Position numbers and translations under genes: made by a program. DNA of 64,000 nt, from positions 434,001 to 498,000 of the forward strand of contig NZ_CAAJGK010000063.1 of NCBI RefSeq assembly GCF_900996245.1, in the 5' to 3' direction. The notes under the pieces are model-generated. The model made no database searches, was not told the origin of the DNA, and saw only the letters and a list, made by a program, of their open reading frames with translations. Within the stretch, counting starts at the first letter, position 1. Every line of letters starts with the position of its first letter. Of the stretch, positions 33,938-45,754 are shown in pieces. This DNA is from Paraburkholderia sp. BCC1886. GTDB lineage: Bacteria; Pseudomonadota; Gammaproteobacteria; Burkholderiales; Burkholderiaceae.

Positions 33938-34360
33938 TCAGTGCTCCTCGGCCGCGAGCCATTCCAGCACGGGAATAGTCGCCGGCAGCAACGGTGAGAC
34001 ATCCGCCGGCAACGCCTGCCAGACGAACGCCTGGCCTTCACGCCCGTGCGGCTCGCCGCTCCACTGAGTCACCTTGCAGAAGAACAGCCGCACATAAGCA
34101 TGCGGATAGTCGTGTTCGAGCGTGTGCCACAAATGACTTGCCTCGACCGTAATGCCGAGTTCCTCGTGCAACTCGCGGGCGAGCGCCGCTTCCACCGATT
34201 CGCCCGGCTCCAGCTTGCCGCCCGGAAATTCCCAGTAGCCCTCGTAGGGCTTGCCGGCCGGCCGCTGCGCCAGCAGATAGCGCCCGTCCGGCTGAATCAG
34301 CACGCCGACGGCCACTTCGGTCACCTTGCGGCCGGCCGCGTTTTTTTCCGCATCGGTCAT
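33938..34360 (-). CDS. mutT: MutT-type Nudix hydrolase (8-oxo-dGTP diphosphatase-like)
   Basis: A 140-residue Nudix protein. The Nudix box is GGKLEPGESVEAALARELHEELGI and the upstream VAVGVLIQPDGRYLLAQRPAGKPYEGYWEFPG is the MutT form, suggesting that it cleans oxidised dGTP from the pool. ATG 34360 is chosen since homology starts there. It follows the DUF815 gene by 8 bases. Other Nudix substrates cannot be ruled out. Confidence 0.88.
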   Translation of the reverse strand: MTDAEKNAAGRKVTEVAVGVLIQPDGRYLLAQRPAGKPYEGYWEFPGGKLEPGESVEAALARELHEELGITVEASHLWHTLEHDYPHAYVRLFFCKVTQWSGEPHGREGQAFVWQALPADVSPLLPATIPVLEWLAAEEH

Positions 34361-34368
34361 GGCGCGCC

Positions 34369-35238
34369 TCAGGCCGGTGCTTTGCGGCCGGACCAGTCGC
34401 GCGCGAATTGCCACGCCACCCGTCCCGAGCGCGAGCCGCGTTCCAGCGCCCACACCAACGCATCGCCGCGAGCCGCTTCGACCTCGGCGTCGTCGCAGCC
34501 GAAATGCCGCAGCCAGTGAGCGATGATCGACAGGTAATCGTCCTGCTTGAACGGATAGAAGCTCACCCACAGCCCGAAGCGCTCGGACAGGGAGATCTTT
34601 TCTTCGATCACTTCGCCCGGATGGATTTCGCCGTCCGACGTGTGCTTGTACGTCTCGTTGTCGCTCATGTATTCGGGCAACAGATGACGGCGATTCGACG
34701 TCGCGTAGATCAGCACGTTGTCGGACTGCGCGGCGACCGAGCCGTCGAGCGCGACTTTCAGCGCCTTGTAACCGGATTCGCCGTCTTCGAACGAGAGGTC
34801 GTCGCAGAACACCACGAAGCGCTCCGGCCGTTGCGAGATCAGGTCGACGATATCGCCGAGATCGTGCAGGTCGTCCTTGTCCACTTCGATCAGACGCAGA
34901 CCGTCTTTGGCGTACGCGTTCAGGCAGGCCTTGATGAGCGACGACTTGCCGGTGCCGCGCGCGCCCGTCAGCAGCACGTTGTTGGCCGGCTGCTTATGTA
35001 CGAACTGGCGCGTGTTCTGTTCGATCAGGCCCTTCTGACGATCGATGTTCTGCAGGTCGTCGAGCTGAATGTCGGAGATGGCCGGCACCGGTTGCAGATA
35101 GCCGCGCCCCTGGCGCTTGCGCCAGCGAAAGGCGACTGCAGCCGACCAGTCGATCTCGGGCGCCGCGGGCGGCAACATCGCTTCGAGGCGAACGAGCACG
35201 GCTTCGGCGCGGGTCAGAAACTGTTCGAGTTTGTCCAT
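34369..35238 (-). CDS. DUF815-family AAA-type ATPase
   Basis: A 289-residue predicted P-loop ATPase. The N-terminal helical part is followed by Walker A NVLLTGARGTGKSSL (about 87-101), Walker B FVVFCDDLSFE (about 140-150), a sensor-like IYATSNRRHLLPEYM and an arginine-containing SERFGLWVSFYPF segment. DUF815 proteins are uncharacterised; they sit with mutT in many betaproteobacteria. A role near nucleotide or DNA metabolism is only a guess from this. Confidence 0.85.
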   Translation of the reverse strand: MDKLEQFLTRAEAVLVRLEAMLPPAAPEIDWSAAVAFRWRKRQGRGYLQPVPAISDIQLDDLQNIDRQKGLIEQNTRQFVHKQPANNVLLTGARGTGKSSLIKACLNAYAKDGLRLIEVDKDDLHDLGDIVDLISQRPERFVVFCDDLSFEDGESGYKALKVALDGSVAAQSDNVLIYATSNRRHLLPEYMSDNETYKHTSDGEIHPGEVIEEKISLSERFGLWVSFYPFKQDDYLSIIAHWLRHFGCDDAEVEAARGDALVWALERGSRSGRVAWQFARDWSGRKAPA

Positions 35239-35277
35239 GGTGATGAAAAGCGGCGAAGCGCCGCATAAAGAACCTGG

Positions 35278-36519
35278 TTACGAACGATAGTCGGCGTTGA
35301 TGCTCACGTAATCGTGCGACAGATCGCAAGTCCAGATCGTGGCTTGCGCAGTGCCGCGGCCGAGTACGACGCGAATGCCGATCTCGCTCTTTTTCATGAC
35401 GCGCTGGCCGTCTTCTTCGCGATAGGCCGGATTGCGGCCGCCGGCGGTGGCGACCAGCACGTCGTCCAGATACAGATCGATCTTGCCGACGTCGAGATCG
35501 TCGATACCGGCATAGCCGATGGCCGCGAGAATGCGGCCGAGATTCGGGTCCGATGCGTAGAACGCGGTCTTCACGAGCGGCGAGTGGCCGATCGCGTACG
35601 CGATCTGCCGGCACTCGCCGATGCTCGAGCCGCCTTCGACATGGACCGTCATGAATTTGGTCGCGCCTTCGCCGTCACGCACGATCAGTTGCGCGAGCGT
35701 TTGGGCGACTTCCGTCACGGCGTCGCGCAGCGCGACATACGCCGGCGAATCGGTCGAGGTGATGGCCGGCAGGCTCGACTTGCCCGACGCGATCAGGATG
35801 AACGAGTCGTTGGTCGAGGTATCGCCATCGATCGTGATGCAGTTGAACGAGCGGTCGGCCACGTGCTTGACCAGCGCGTCGAGTACCGGTTGCGCGACGG
35901 CCGCGTCGAACGCGAGGAAGCCGAGCATGGTCGCCATGTTCGGCTTGATCATGCCGGCGCCCTTGCTGATGCCGGTGAACGAAACCGTGTGGCCGTCGAT
36001 CGTGACCTGACGCGAGGTGGCCTTCGGCAAGGTATCCGTGGTCATGATCGCCTGCGCGGCGTCGAACCAGTTGGATTCCTTGCGGTTCGCCAATGCAGCC
36101 GGCAAGCCGGCCGTCAGACGATCCACCGGCAACGGTTCGAGAATCACGCCCGTCGAAAACGGGAGCACCTGTTCCGGCGCGATGTCGGCGAGGCGCGCCA
36201 GTTCGACGCAGGTCGCGCGCGCCGCCGCGAGGCCCGGCTCGCCGGTGCCCGCGTTGGCGTTGCCGGTGTTGATCACCAGCGCGCGAATCGGTTTGCCGCC
36301 GGCGCGCACGCGCTCGAGGTTCTCGCGGCATACCGTCACGGGCGCGGCGCAAAAGCGGTTCTGCGTGAACACGCCGCCGACCGTCGCGTTTTCATCGATG
36401 GAAATGACCAGCACGTCCTTGCGGTTCGGTTTGCGGATATTCGCCTCGGCCCAGCCCAGCGTCACGCCGGCAATGGGATGGAGTTGAGCGGGATCGATCG
36501 AAGGGAAATTGACAGCCAT
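35278..36519 (-). CDS. argJ: Bifunctional glutamate N-acetyltransferase/N-acetylglutamate synthase
   Basis: ArgJ, 413 residues, recycles the acetyl group in arginine synthesis by moving it from N-acetylornithine to glutamate. It cleaves itself before the Thr in NMATMLGFLAFDA (about residue 190), which becomes the nucleophile. VINTGNANAGTG forms the oxyanion hole. The start MAVNFPSIDPAQLHP at 36519 is the family start; upstream in-frame codons are spurious. The neighbour secA lies 151 bases upstream on the same strand. Confidence 0.97.
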   Translation of the reverse strand: MAVNFPSIDPAQLHPIAGVTLGWAEANIRKPNRKDVLVISIDENATVGGVFTQNRFCAAPVTVCRENLERVRAGGKPIRALVINTGNANAGTGEPGLAAARATCVELARLADIAPEQVLPFSTGVILEPLPVDRLTAGLPAALANRKESNWFDAAQAIMTTDTLPKATSRQVTIDGHTVSFTGISKGAGMIKPNMATMLGFLAFDAAVAQPVLDALVKHVADRSFNCITIDGDTSTNDSFILIASGKSSLPAITSTDSPAYVALRDAVTEVAQTLAQLIVRDGEGATKFMTVHVEGGSSIGECRQIAYAIGHSPLVKTAFYASDPNLGRILAAIGYAGIDDLDVGKIDLYLDDVLVATAGGRNPAYREEDGQRVMKKSEIGIRVVLGRGTAQATIWTCDLSHDYVSINADYRS

Positions 36520-36670
36520 GGTCGCGACCTGTCGAAGAAAATGCCGGCAGGCGCCGGCATTGAGGAGACGAAAACTGGTGATCCGGCCAGGTTGCCGGAG
36601 CACCGCGGAATTCAACGCTAAATCGGAGCAGAAGGCGACGCGGCGCGCGTGACGCGCGCCGCCTCCCGCT

Positions 36671-39487
<2,817 letters not shown>

Positions 39488-39777
39488 CGGATCGGTGTCT
39501 GCGTCGCGGCTTCGGCTGGTTCGCGGCGTGCAGTGCATGCACGTGCGCTCCCGGGTCGGAAGGGCCTCGGCGGCTTAGTCCAAGAGTGAATTCGAATCGC
39601 GCATTTTAGCACGCGCCCTTGCCCGCGCCTGTGACGGCGCCGCGATGAAGGCCAGCCTCGGGAGGCTTGCCGCAGCGCCCTTTAACGGTGTCGGGCGAGG
39701 CAGGGTGGCGGGCATGCCGCGCGGTACAATCGCGGCGTCGACGCACATGGGGTGCGCCCACGCCCTTAAGTCCACAC
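39488..39777. other. Divergent secA-dciA intergenic region
   Basis: 290 bases between two divergent genes. It must hold both promoters; the plus-strand side has GCGGTACAATCGCGG (39721-39735) with a TACAAT -10-like element. No gene and no secM-like secretion monitor frame is apparent. Confidence 0.5.
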
Positions 39778-40263
39778 ATGAGCCGTATTCCGTCCTTTTC
39801 AAGGCCGCCGCCCAAGCAGTTCAATGCGCGCCGTCCGCAGCCGCTCGCCGAAGTGCTGCGCCGCACGGACGCGTTTGCCGCGCTGCGCGCGGGCGTCGAG
39901 CAGATCGCGGCGCTCGAAAAGGACTTGCGCGAGTTGCTGCCCGATTACCTTGCGACCAGCGTGGAGCCGAGCTTCATCAAGGAAGGCGTGCTGGCGCTGT
40001 TCGCTGCGCACAATGCTCTGGCGGCGCGCTTGCGGCATCTCGAGCCGCGGCTGTTATCCGACTTGCAGCAGCGCGGCTGGCCGGTGAATGCGCTGCGCAT
40101 TCGCGTGCGCCCGCAGCCGCTCAAGGAGGCGCCGCCGGTCAAGCAGGCGCGCATGACGCCGGTCGGTGCCAACGCGCTGCAGGCGTTGAGCGAATCGCTC
40201 GCGCCGTCGCCGCTGCAGGAAGCCTTGGCGAAAATGGCGGCGCGGCATCGGAGAAATCGCTGA
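39778..40263 (+). CDS. dciA: DUF721/DciA-like protein
   Basis: A 161-residue DUF721 protein. In bacteria lacking DnaC or DnaI, DciA recruits the replicative helicase DnaB; this family call follows from the central segment (LLPDYLATSVEPSFIKEGVLALFAAHNALAARLRHL in parts) with the KH-like fold pattern and its usual place between secA and lpxC. The N-terminus is basic. ATG 39778 begins MSRIPSFSRPPPKQFN. The DciA role is inference from family, not visible directly. Confidence 0.75.
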   Translation: MSRIPSFSRPPPKQFNARRPQPLAEVLRRTDAFAALRAGVEQIAALEKDLRELLPDYLATSVEPSFIKEGVLALFAAHNALAARLRHLEPRLLSDLQQRGWPVNALRIRVRPQPLKEAPPVKQARMTPVGANALQALSESLAPSPLQEALAKMAARHRRNR

Positions 40264-40293
40264 GTCGATTCTGAAGAAAGCGTTTCACCAACG

Positions 40294-40323
40294 AATAAGC
40301 GGCCCAATGGGCCGCTTATTTTT
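40294..40323. terminator. Bidirectional terminator between dciA and lpxC
   Basis: AATAAGCGGCCC (40294-40305) pairs with GGGCCGCTTATT (40309-40320) around AAT; T run at 40319-40323 on the plus strand, weaker on the minus strand. Serves the convergent dciA and lpxC. Confidence 0.85.
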
Positions 40324-40368
40324 CGTCGCTAACTTCGGAAATTTCCGAAGAAGGAAACGCTGCTACCT

Positions 40369-41286
40369 TCAGGCAAACGCCGTCTGCGTCTCGAATGCGA
40401 AGCCGCGCGGCGCCTTTTGCGTATCGTCGAAGGTGACGATTTCATACGCGTCTTCGTGAGCCAGCAACTCGCGCAACAGCAGGTTGTTCAGTCCGTGACC
40501 CGACTTGTAGGCCGTGTACGACGCCAGCAGCGGATGACCCACCACGTATAGATCGCCGATCGCGTCGAGCATCTTGTGCTTCACGAATTCGTCGTCGTAA
40601 CGCAGGCCGTCGTTGTTCAGAATGCGGTATTCGTCCAGCGCGATCGCGTTGTCGAGACTTGCGCCGCGGGCAAGGCCCAACTCACGCAGCATCTCGACTT
40701 CATGCGCGTAACCGAAGGTGCGCGCCCGCGCGATATCGCGAATGTACGAGGTATTGGCGAAGTCCACTTCCAGCGCCTGACCGGTCTTGTCGACCGCGGG
40801 ATGACGGAAGTCGATGGTGAACTTCAGCTTGAAACCGAAAAACGGATCGAGACGGGCAAACTTGTCGCCGTCGACAATCTCAACCGGCTTGATGACCTTG
40901 ATGAACTTCTTCGGCGCGTTCTGCTGCTCGACGCCGACCGATTGAATCAGAAACACGAAAGTGGACGCGCTGCCGTCCATGATGGGAATTTCTTCAGCGG
41001 TGACATCCACGTACATATTGTCGATGCCGAGACCGGCGCAGGCGGACATCAGATGTTCGATGGTGGAAACACGGACGCCGTCCTTCTGCAAAACGGACGC
41101 GAGGCGAGTGTCGCCGATCGACATGGTGTTCGCGGGAATTTCCACCGGCGTGGGCAAATCCACGCGGGTGAAGACAATGCCGGTATCGGGACCCGCCGGG
41201 CGAAGCGTCAGTTCGACTTTTCGCCCCGAGTGCACGCCGATGCCGACAGTCTTGACGATCGATTTGATAGTGCGCTGCTTCAACAT
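40369..41286 (-). CDS. lpxC: UDP-3-O-acyl-N-acetylglucosamine deacetylase
   Basis: LpxC, 305 residues, the zinc deacetylase that commits UDP-GlcNAc to lipid A. Zinc ligands are the His in VSTIEHLMSA and the His/Asp in HKMLDAIGDLYVVGHPL; the catalytic His is in YKSGHGLNN. The start MLKQRTIKSIVKTVGIGVHSG is standard. It ends the dcw region, as in E. coli, but with a peroxiredoxin gene between it and ftsZ. Confidence 0.98.
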   Translation of the reverse strand: MLKQRTIKSIVKTVGIGVHSGRKVELTLRPAGPDTGIVFTRVDLPTPVEIPANTMSIGDTRLASVLQKDGVRVSTIEHLMSACAGLGIDNMYVDVTAEEIPIMDGSASTFVFLIQSVGVEQQNAPKKFIKVIKPVEIVDGDKFARLDPFFGFKLKFTIDFRHPAVDKTGQALEVDFANTSYIRDIARARTFGYAHEVEMLRELGLARGASLDNAIALDEYRILNNDGLRYDDEFVKHKMLDAIGDLYVVGHPLLASYTAYKSGHGLNNLLLRELLAHEDAYEIVTFDDTQKAPRGFAFETQTAFA

Positions 41287-41594
41287 GGTGATCTTCTATT
41301 CGATTGAAAATCCCAATCGGGACTTTTTATTCCATAGCGCGCATTGTACTCCAAAGGCCTTCGGAGCGTCGTTACACGGTACGTATCAATCTGTTTCCGG
41401 GCGTTACCCAGATGGCTCCGCAGCCATCCAACAACAGGACAACATCAGGAAAGCGTGACGGGCCGATGTCCGGAACGGAGGCGTTTCCGGTCATCGGCCC
41501 GCGTAACGGCCTGTCACAAAAGCGTCTTGCTTGCCGTTGCCTCGACACGACACGCTACAAGCGCGGTTCGAAGCGAAGGCGCGAGACGCCGTGA
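41287..41594 (-). other. Intergenic region between the peroxiredoxin gene and lpxC
   Basis: 308 bases with no credible gene. A short TCCC/GGGA hairpin at about 41312-41323 followed on the minus strand by TTTTC lies 26 bases before the lpxC start; it is too weak to call. The lpxC promoter is presumably here. Confidence 0.45.
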
Positions 41595-42098
41595 CTAGCT
41601 CAACGTGGCGAGAATACTAGCTGCATCGCTGACTTCGAATTTGCCGGCAGCCTCGACGTTCAACGTCTTGACCACGCCGTCGTCGACCACCATCGCGTAG
41701 CGCTGGGAACGGATTCCCATGCCGCGCGCCGACAAATCCTGCTCCAGACCGAGCGCCCGCGTAAAAGCCGCACTACCGTCCGCCATCATGCGCACCTTGC
41801 CCGAGGCGTGCTGATCGCGTCCCCACGCGCCCATTACGAACGCGTCGTTGACGGACACACACCAGATCTCGTCGATCCCAAGCGCGCGCAACTGCTCGGC
41901 GTGCTCGACGTAACCCGGTACGTGTTTGGCCGAACAGGTCGGCGTGAACGCGCCAGGCAATCCGAAGATCACCACGCGCTTGCCCACCGTCTGTTCGCGC
42001 ACGTCGAAGCTGTTCGGCCCCAACGTGCAACCCGCCCGCTCGTCTTCGATGAACTCGAAGAGCGTCGCGTCGGGTAGCTTTTCACCTGCCTGAATCAT
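41595..42098 (-). CDS. Peroxiredoxin of the Prx5 type
   Basis: A 167-residue thiol peroxidase. The peroxidatic Cys is in LPGAFTPTCSAKHVPGY, the PxxxTxxC motif of Prx5; IWCVSVNDAFVMGAWGRDQ is also family-typical. It reduces hydroperoxides with glutaredoxin or thioredoxin; the reductant is not visible. ATG 42098 (MIQAGEKLPDATLFEF) is the family start. It stands between ftsZ and lpxC, a position seen in Burkholderiaceae and absent in E. coli. Confidence 0.92.
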   Translation of the reverse strand: MIQAGEKLPDATLFEFIEDERAGCTLGPNSFDVREQTVGKRVVIFGLPGAFTPTCSAKHVPGYVEHAEQLRALGIDEIWCVSVNDAFVMGAWGRDQHASGKVRMMADGSAAFTRALGLEQDLSARGMGIRSQRYAMVVDDGVVKTLNVEAAGKFEVSDAASILATLS

Positions 42099-42368
42099 GC
42101 TCAATCCTTTGCATCGATGCGAACCAGACCCGCACGCTGTCGTGTCGGGGTGAATGAAAGTGTCGCCCTGCCCTCGGGCGCCGCCTTGCAACGACAACCG
42201 CGACCACCGCCCCATCCGCGCTTCGCGAATCCGAAGGGGGCACCTGTCCGCGCCGCGGATCTCACGATACGCGACCTGTTTGCCGTTCACCCGCCACGCT
42301 CGTGCATCCGTCCGCCAACGCTGCTGTGTTCGACCACTCGCAGCGCGGCAACGAAAGCCTGCCCGCGC

Positions 42369-43568
42369 TTAGTCCGCCTGCTTGCGCAGGAACGCCGGAA
42401 TGTCGTACGTGTCGACGCCTTTTTCCTGCAGCGCCTGCACATGCGAAGCCGCGGTGTCGCGCGAGGTGCGCCACACCGCCGGCGTATCCAGCGCGCCGTA
42501 ATCGGCCGTGCTCGCGTGCGACGACGACGGTGCGTACGTTGCGTGCTGCGTGCTGATCGGCTGATTGTCGGTACCCGTGCGCAGCAGCGTCATCGGTGCC
42601 GATTGCTGCTTCTTCGCCGCACGGCCCAGACCCGTTGCCACCACCGTCACGCGCAGGGCGTCGCCCATTGCGTCGTCGTACACCGCACCGAAGATCACCG
42701 TCGCGTCTTCCGCGGCGTAGCTCTTGATGGTGTTCATCACTTCACGCGTTTCGGACAGACGCAGCGAACGGCTCGACGTGATGTTGACCAGCACGCCACG
42801 CGCACCCGACAGGTCCACGCCTTCCAGCAGCGGGCTGGCCACGGCCTGCTCGGCGGCCAGACGCGCGCGATCGACACCGGCGACCGTCGCCGTGCCCATC
42901 ATCGCCTTGCCCTGCTCGCCCATCACCGTTTTCACGTCTTCGAAGTCGACGTTCACCAGACCGTCGACGTTGATGATTTCCGCGATACCGGCCACAGCGT
43001 TGTTCAGAACGTCGTCGGCGCACTGGAAGCACTTGTCCATCTCGGCGTCATCGCCCATCACCTCGAACAGCTTGTCGTTCAGAACGACGATCAGCGAGTC
43101 GACGTGATCCTCCAGTTGCTGCGAGCCTGCTTCTGCCACGCGCATGCGCTTGCCGCCTTCGAATTCGAACGGCTTGCTGACCACGCCGACGGTCAGGATA
43201 CCCATTTCCTTGGCGATCTGCGCGACCACCGGCGCTGCGCCCGTGCCCGTGCCGCCGCCCATGCCGGCGGTAATGAACACCATGTGCGCGCCGCGCAGTG
43301 CGTCGGAAATCCGTTCACGCGCTTCTTCGGCCGCAGCACGGCCCATTTCCGGCTTGGCGCCTGCGCCCAGACCCGTATTGCCGAGCTGGATCACCGCGGT
43401 GGCGCGCGAGCGCGATAGAGCCTGCGCGTCCGTGTTCATCACGATGAAGTCGACGCCTTGCACGCCCTTGTTGATCATGTGCTGCACGGCATTGCCGCCA
43501 GCGCCGCCTACTCCGACCACCTTGATGATGGTGCCGTTCGTTTCGGTTTCCAGCATCTGGAATTCCAT
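42369..43568 (-). CDS. ftsZ: Cell division protein FtsZ
   Basis: FtsZ, 399 residues, the tubulin-like GTPase of the division ring. The GTP-binding motif is GMGGGTGTGAAPV and the T7 catalytic loop region VNVDFEDVKTVM is intact. A variable linker (about 320-380) leads to the conserved tail YDIPAFLRKQAD that binds FtsA and others. GGAGG is six bases before the ATG at 43568. A 165-base gap separates it from ftsA. Confidence 0.98.
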   Translation of the reverse strand: MEFQMLETETNGTIIKVVGVGGAGGNAVQHMINKGVQGVDFIVMNTDAQALSRSRATAVIQLGNTGLGAGAKPEMGRAAAEEARERISDALRGAHMVFITAGMGGGTGTGAAPVVAQIAKEMGILTVGVVSKPFEFEGGKRMRVAEAGSQQLEDHVDSLIVVLNDKLFEVMGDDAEMDKCFQCADDVLNNAVAGIAEIINVDGLVNVDFEDVKTVMGEQGKAMMGTATVAGVDRARLAAEQAVASPLLEGVDLSGARGVLVNITSSRSLRLSETREVMNTIKSYAAEDATVIFGAVYDDAMGDALRVTVVATGLGRAAKKQQSAPMTLLRTGTDNQPISTQHATYAPSSSHASTADYGALDTPAVWRTSRDTAASHVQALQEKGVDTYDIPAFLRKQAD

Positions 43569-43733
43569 TGTTGCCTCCGTCAAGATAAAAAATGACCGCC
43601 ACTTCGGCCGTTATTCAACGGGAGATCGGGCAACCTCCCATCGCGCGCCAGCCGCCGGCACCAGCGCGTAGTTGAACCAAAACGTGAACCAGAACCTTCG
43701 AGCCAACCGCTAACCGTCACTGCCAGAGAACTA

Positions 43734-44966
43734 TCAGAAGTTGCCGAGGAACCAGTCTTTCATTCGCGTGAACACCTGGCCCATCGACCCCGACTGCACC
43801 GCGACCTTGCGGCCGCGCATCCGTTGCGAGCGTCCTTCGACGAGCAGCCCCATGGCCGTCGAATAACGCGGGTTACGCACGACGTCCGCCAGACCGCCCG
43901 CGTATTCCGGCACGCCGATGCGTACCGGCTTCAGGAAAATATCTTCCCCGAGTTCCACCATGCCGAGCATCATCGACGCGCCGCCGGTCAGCACCACGCC
44001 GGAGCTCAGCAGTTCTTCGTAACCCGACTCGCGCACGACCTGCTGCACGAGCGAAAACAGTTCTTCGACGCGCGGCTCGACCACCGCCGCCAGCGCCTGA
44101 CGCGACAGCGTGCGCGGACCGCGCTCGCCGAGGCCCGGCACTTCGATCATCTCGTCCGGATCGGCCAGCGCCTGCTTGGCGATGCCGTAATCCACCTTGA
44201 TGTCTTCGGCGTCCGGCGTCGGCGTGCGCAGCGCCATCGCGATGTCGCTCGTAATCTGGTCGCCGGCAATCGGAATCACCGCCGTATGACGGATCGCGCC
44301 TTCGCTGAAAATCGCGATGTCCGTCGTCCCGCCGCCGATATCCACCAGCACCACGCCGAGTTCTTTCTCGTCTTCCGTCAGCACCGCAAGCGACGAAGCC
44401 AGCGGTTGCAGGATCAGATCGTTCACTTCGAGCCCGCAACGGCGCACGCACTTGACGATGTTCTGCGCCGCGCTCACCGCGCCGGTGACGATATGCACCT
44501 TCACTTCCAGGCGGATGCCGCTCATGCCGATCGGCTCGCGCACGTCTTCCTGACCGTCGATGATGAATTCCTGCGTGAGGATATGCAGCACCTGCTGGTC
44601 GGTCGGAATGTTGATCGCCTTGGCCGTCTCGATCACGCGCGCCACGTCGGTCTGCGTGACTTCCTTTTCCTTGATCGCCACCATGCCGCTCGAATTGAAG
44701 CTGCGGATATGGCTGCCGGCAATCCCGGTGAACACGTTGGTGATCTTGCAGTCGGCCATCAGCTCGGCTTCTTCGAGCGCGCGCTGGATCGACTGCACGG
44801 TGGCCTCGATGTTCACCACCACACCTTTCTTGAGCCCCTTCGATTCGCTCTGGCCGAGGCCGATCACCTCGTAGTGACCTTCGCCCTTCAACTCGGCGAC
44901 GATGGCCACCACCTTCGACGTCCCAATGTCGAGGGCGACCAGCAGATCTTTATAGTCTTTACTCAT
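43734..44966 (-). CDS. ftsA: Cell division protein FtsA
   Basis: FtsA, 410 residues, an actin-like ATPase that anchors FtsZ to the membrane. Phosphate-binding motif LVALDIGTSKVVAIVAEL is at the N-terminus, GVVLVDIGGGTTDIAIF is phosphate-2, and VVLTGGASMMLGMVEL is the adenosine motif. The C-terminal amphipathic helix FTRMKDWFLGNF is the membrane anchor. It follows ftsQ by 27 bases. Confidence 0.98.
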   Translation of the reverse strand: MSKDYKDLLVALDIGTSKVVAIVAELKGEGHYEVIGLGQSESKGLKKGVVVNIEATVQSIQRALEEAELMADCKITNVFTGIAGSHIRSFNSSGMVAIKEKEVTQTDVARVIETAKAINIPTDQQVLHILTQEFIIDGQEDVREPIGMSGIRLEVKVHIVTGAVSAAQNIVKCVRRCGLEVNDLILQPLASSLAVLTEDEKELGVVLVDIGGGTTDIAIFSEGAIRHTAVIPIAGDQITSDIAMALRTPTPDAEDIKVDYGIAKQALADPDEMIEVPGLGERGPRTLSRQALAAVVEPRVEELFSLVQQVVRESGYEELLSSGVVLTGGASMMLGMVELGEDIFLKPVRIGVPEYAGGLADVVRNPRYSTAMGLLVEGRSQRMRGRKVAVQSGSMGQVFTRMKDWFLGNF

Positions 44967-44993
44967 AGCGTGCTCATTGCGTGTGATGTCCGT

Positions 44994-45746
44994 TTACTTC
45001 TTGCCCTTGTCGGGTTCGGTGATAAAGCGCATCCCTGCCGCGCGAATCGCGAAACCGTTCGGATAGCGCAAGTCCGCATACTCGATGTCCTTCCCCCAAC
45101 GTTGCGTCACCGCGCCCCACGCCGCGGTCAGGCGCTTGCTGCGGTCGAGCAGCGTGTCCTGATTGCGTTCGCGTCCCAGTTCGACCTGCATGCCGTTCGA
45201 CAGCTTCACCGTCCACGCATAACGCGGCGACAGCGTCACCTCGTCGGGCGTCGCGCCCAGCGGCGCAAACCACTTCTGAAAATCGTGATACCTCGCGACC
45301 ACGTCTTTCGCCGATCCGTCCGGGCCGTCGAACGCGGGCAGGTCGTCTTCGAGCTCGCCCTGATTCGCGGTGAACAGTTCGCCGTCGACGCTGACCAGCT
45401 GATCGCTGCCCCACGTCCCCAGCGGTTTGTACTCTTCCAGCGTGACAGCCAGCGCGTTAGGCCACACGCGCCGCACGCTGGCATGACGCACCCACGGCAT
45501 CTGCTCGAACGCCTGACGCGCGACGTCGAGATCCACCGTGAAAAAATTGCCCTTCAACCGTCCGACCACACCGGCGCGCACCGTCGGCGAATTGATATGG
45601 TCGGTATCGCCGTCGATCTGGATTTCCCGCAGCGAAAAATTTGGCCGCTGGATCGTCCAGTACGCACCGGCCGCCAGCAGCACGAGCACCAGCAACACAT
45701 GCAATGCGTTGGCGGCGAGATTGAGCTGACGAGCGTTATTCCACAT
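44994..45746 (-). CDS. ftsQ: Cell division protein FtsQ
   Basis: FtsQ, 250 residues, a bitopic inner membrane protein that joins early and late divisome parts. One helix (ALHVLLVLVLLAAGAYW, about 15-33) is followed by a POTRA domain (FSLREIQIDGDTDHINSPTVRAGV in parts) and a beta domain (VTLEEYKPLGTW and onward). ATG 45746 (MWNNARQLNLAAN); the frame is open upstream into ddlB but is a shadow there. Confidence 0.95.
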   Translation of the reverse strand: MWNNARQLNLAANALHVLLVLVLLAAGAYWTIQRPNFSLREIQIDGDTDHINSPTVRAGVVGRLKGNFFTVDLDVARQAFEQMPWVRHASVRRVWPNALAVTLEEYKPLGTWGSDQLVSVDGELFTANQGELEDDLPAFDGPDGSAKDVVARYHDFQKWFAPLGATPDEVTLSPRYAWTVKLSNGMQVELGRERNQDTLLDRSKRLTAAWGAVTQRWGKDIEYADLRYPNGFAIRAAGMRFITEPDKGKK

Positions 45747-45754
45747 GGTCTTGC

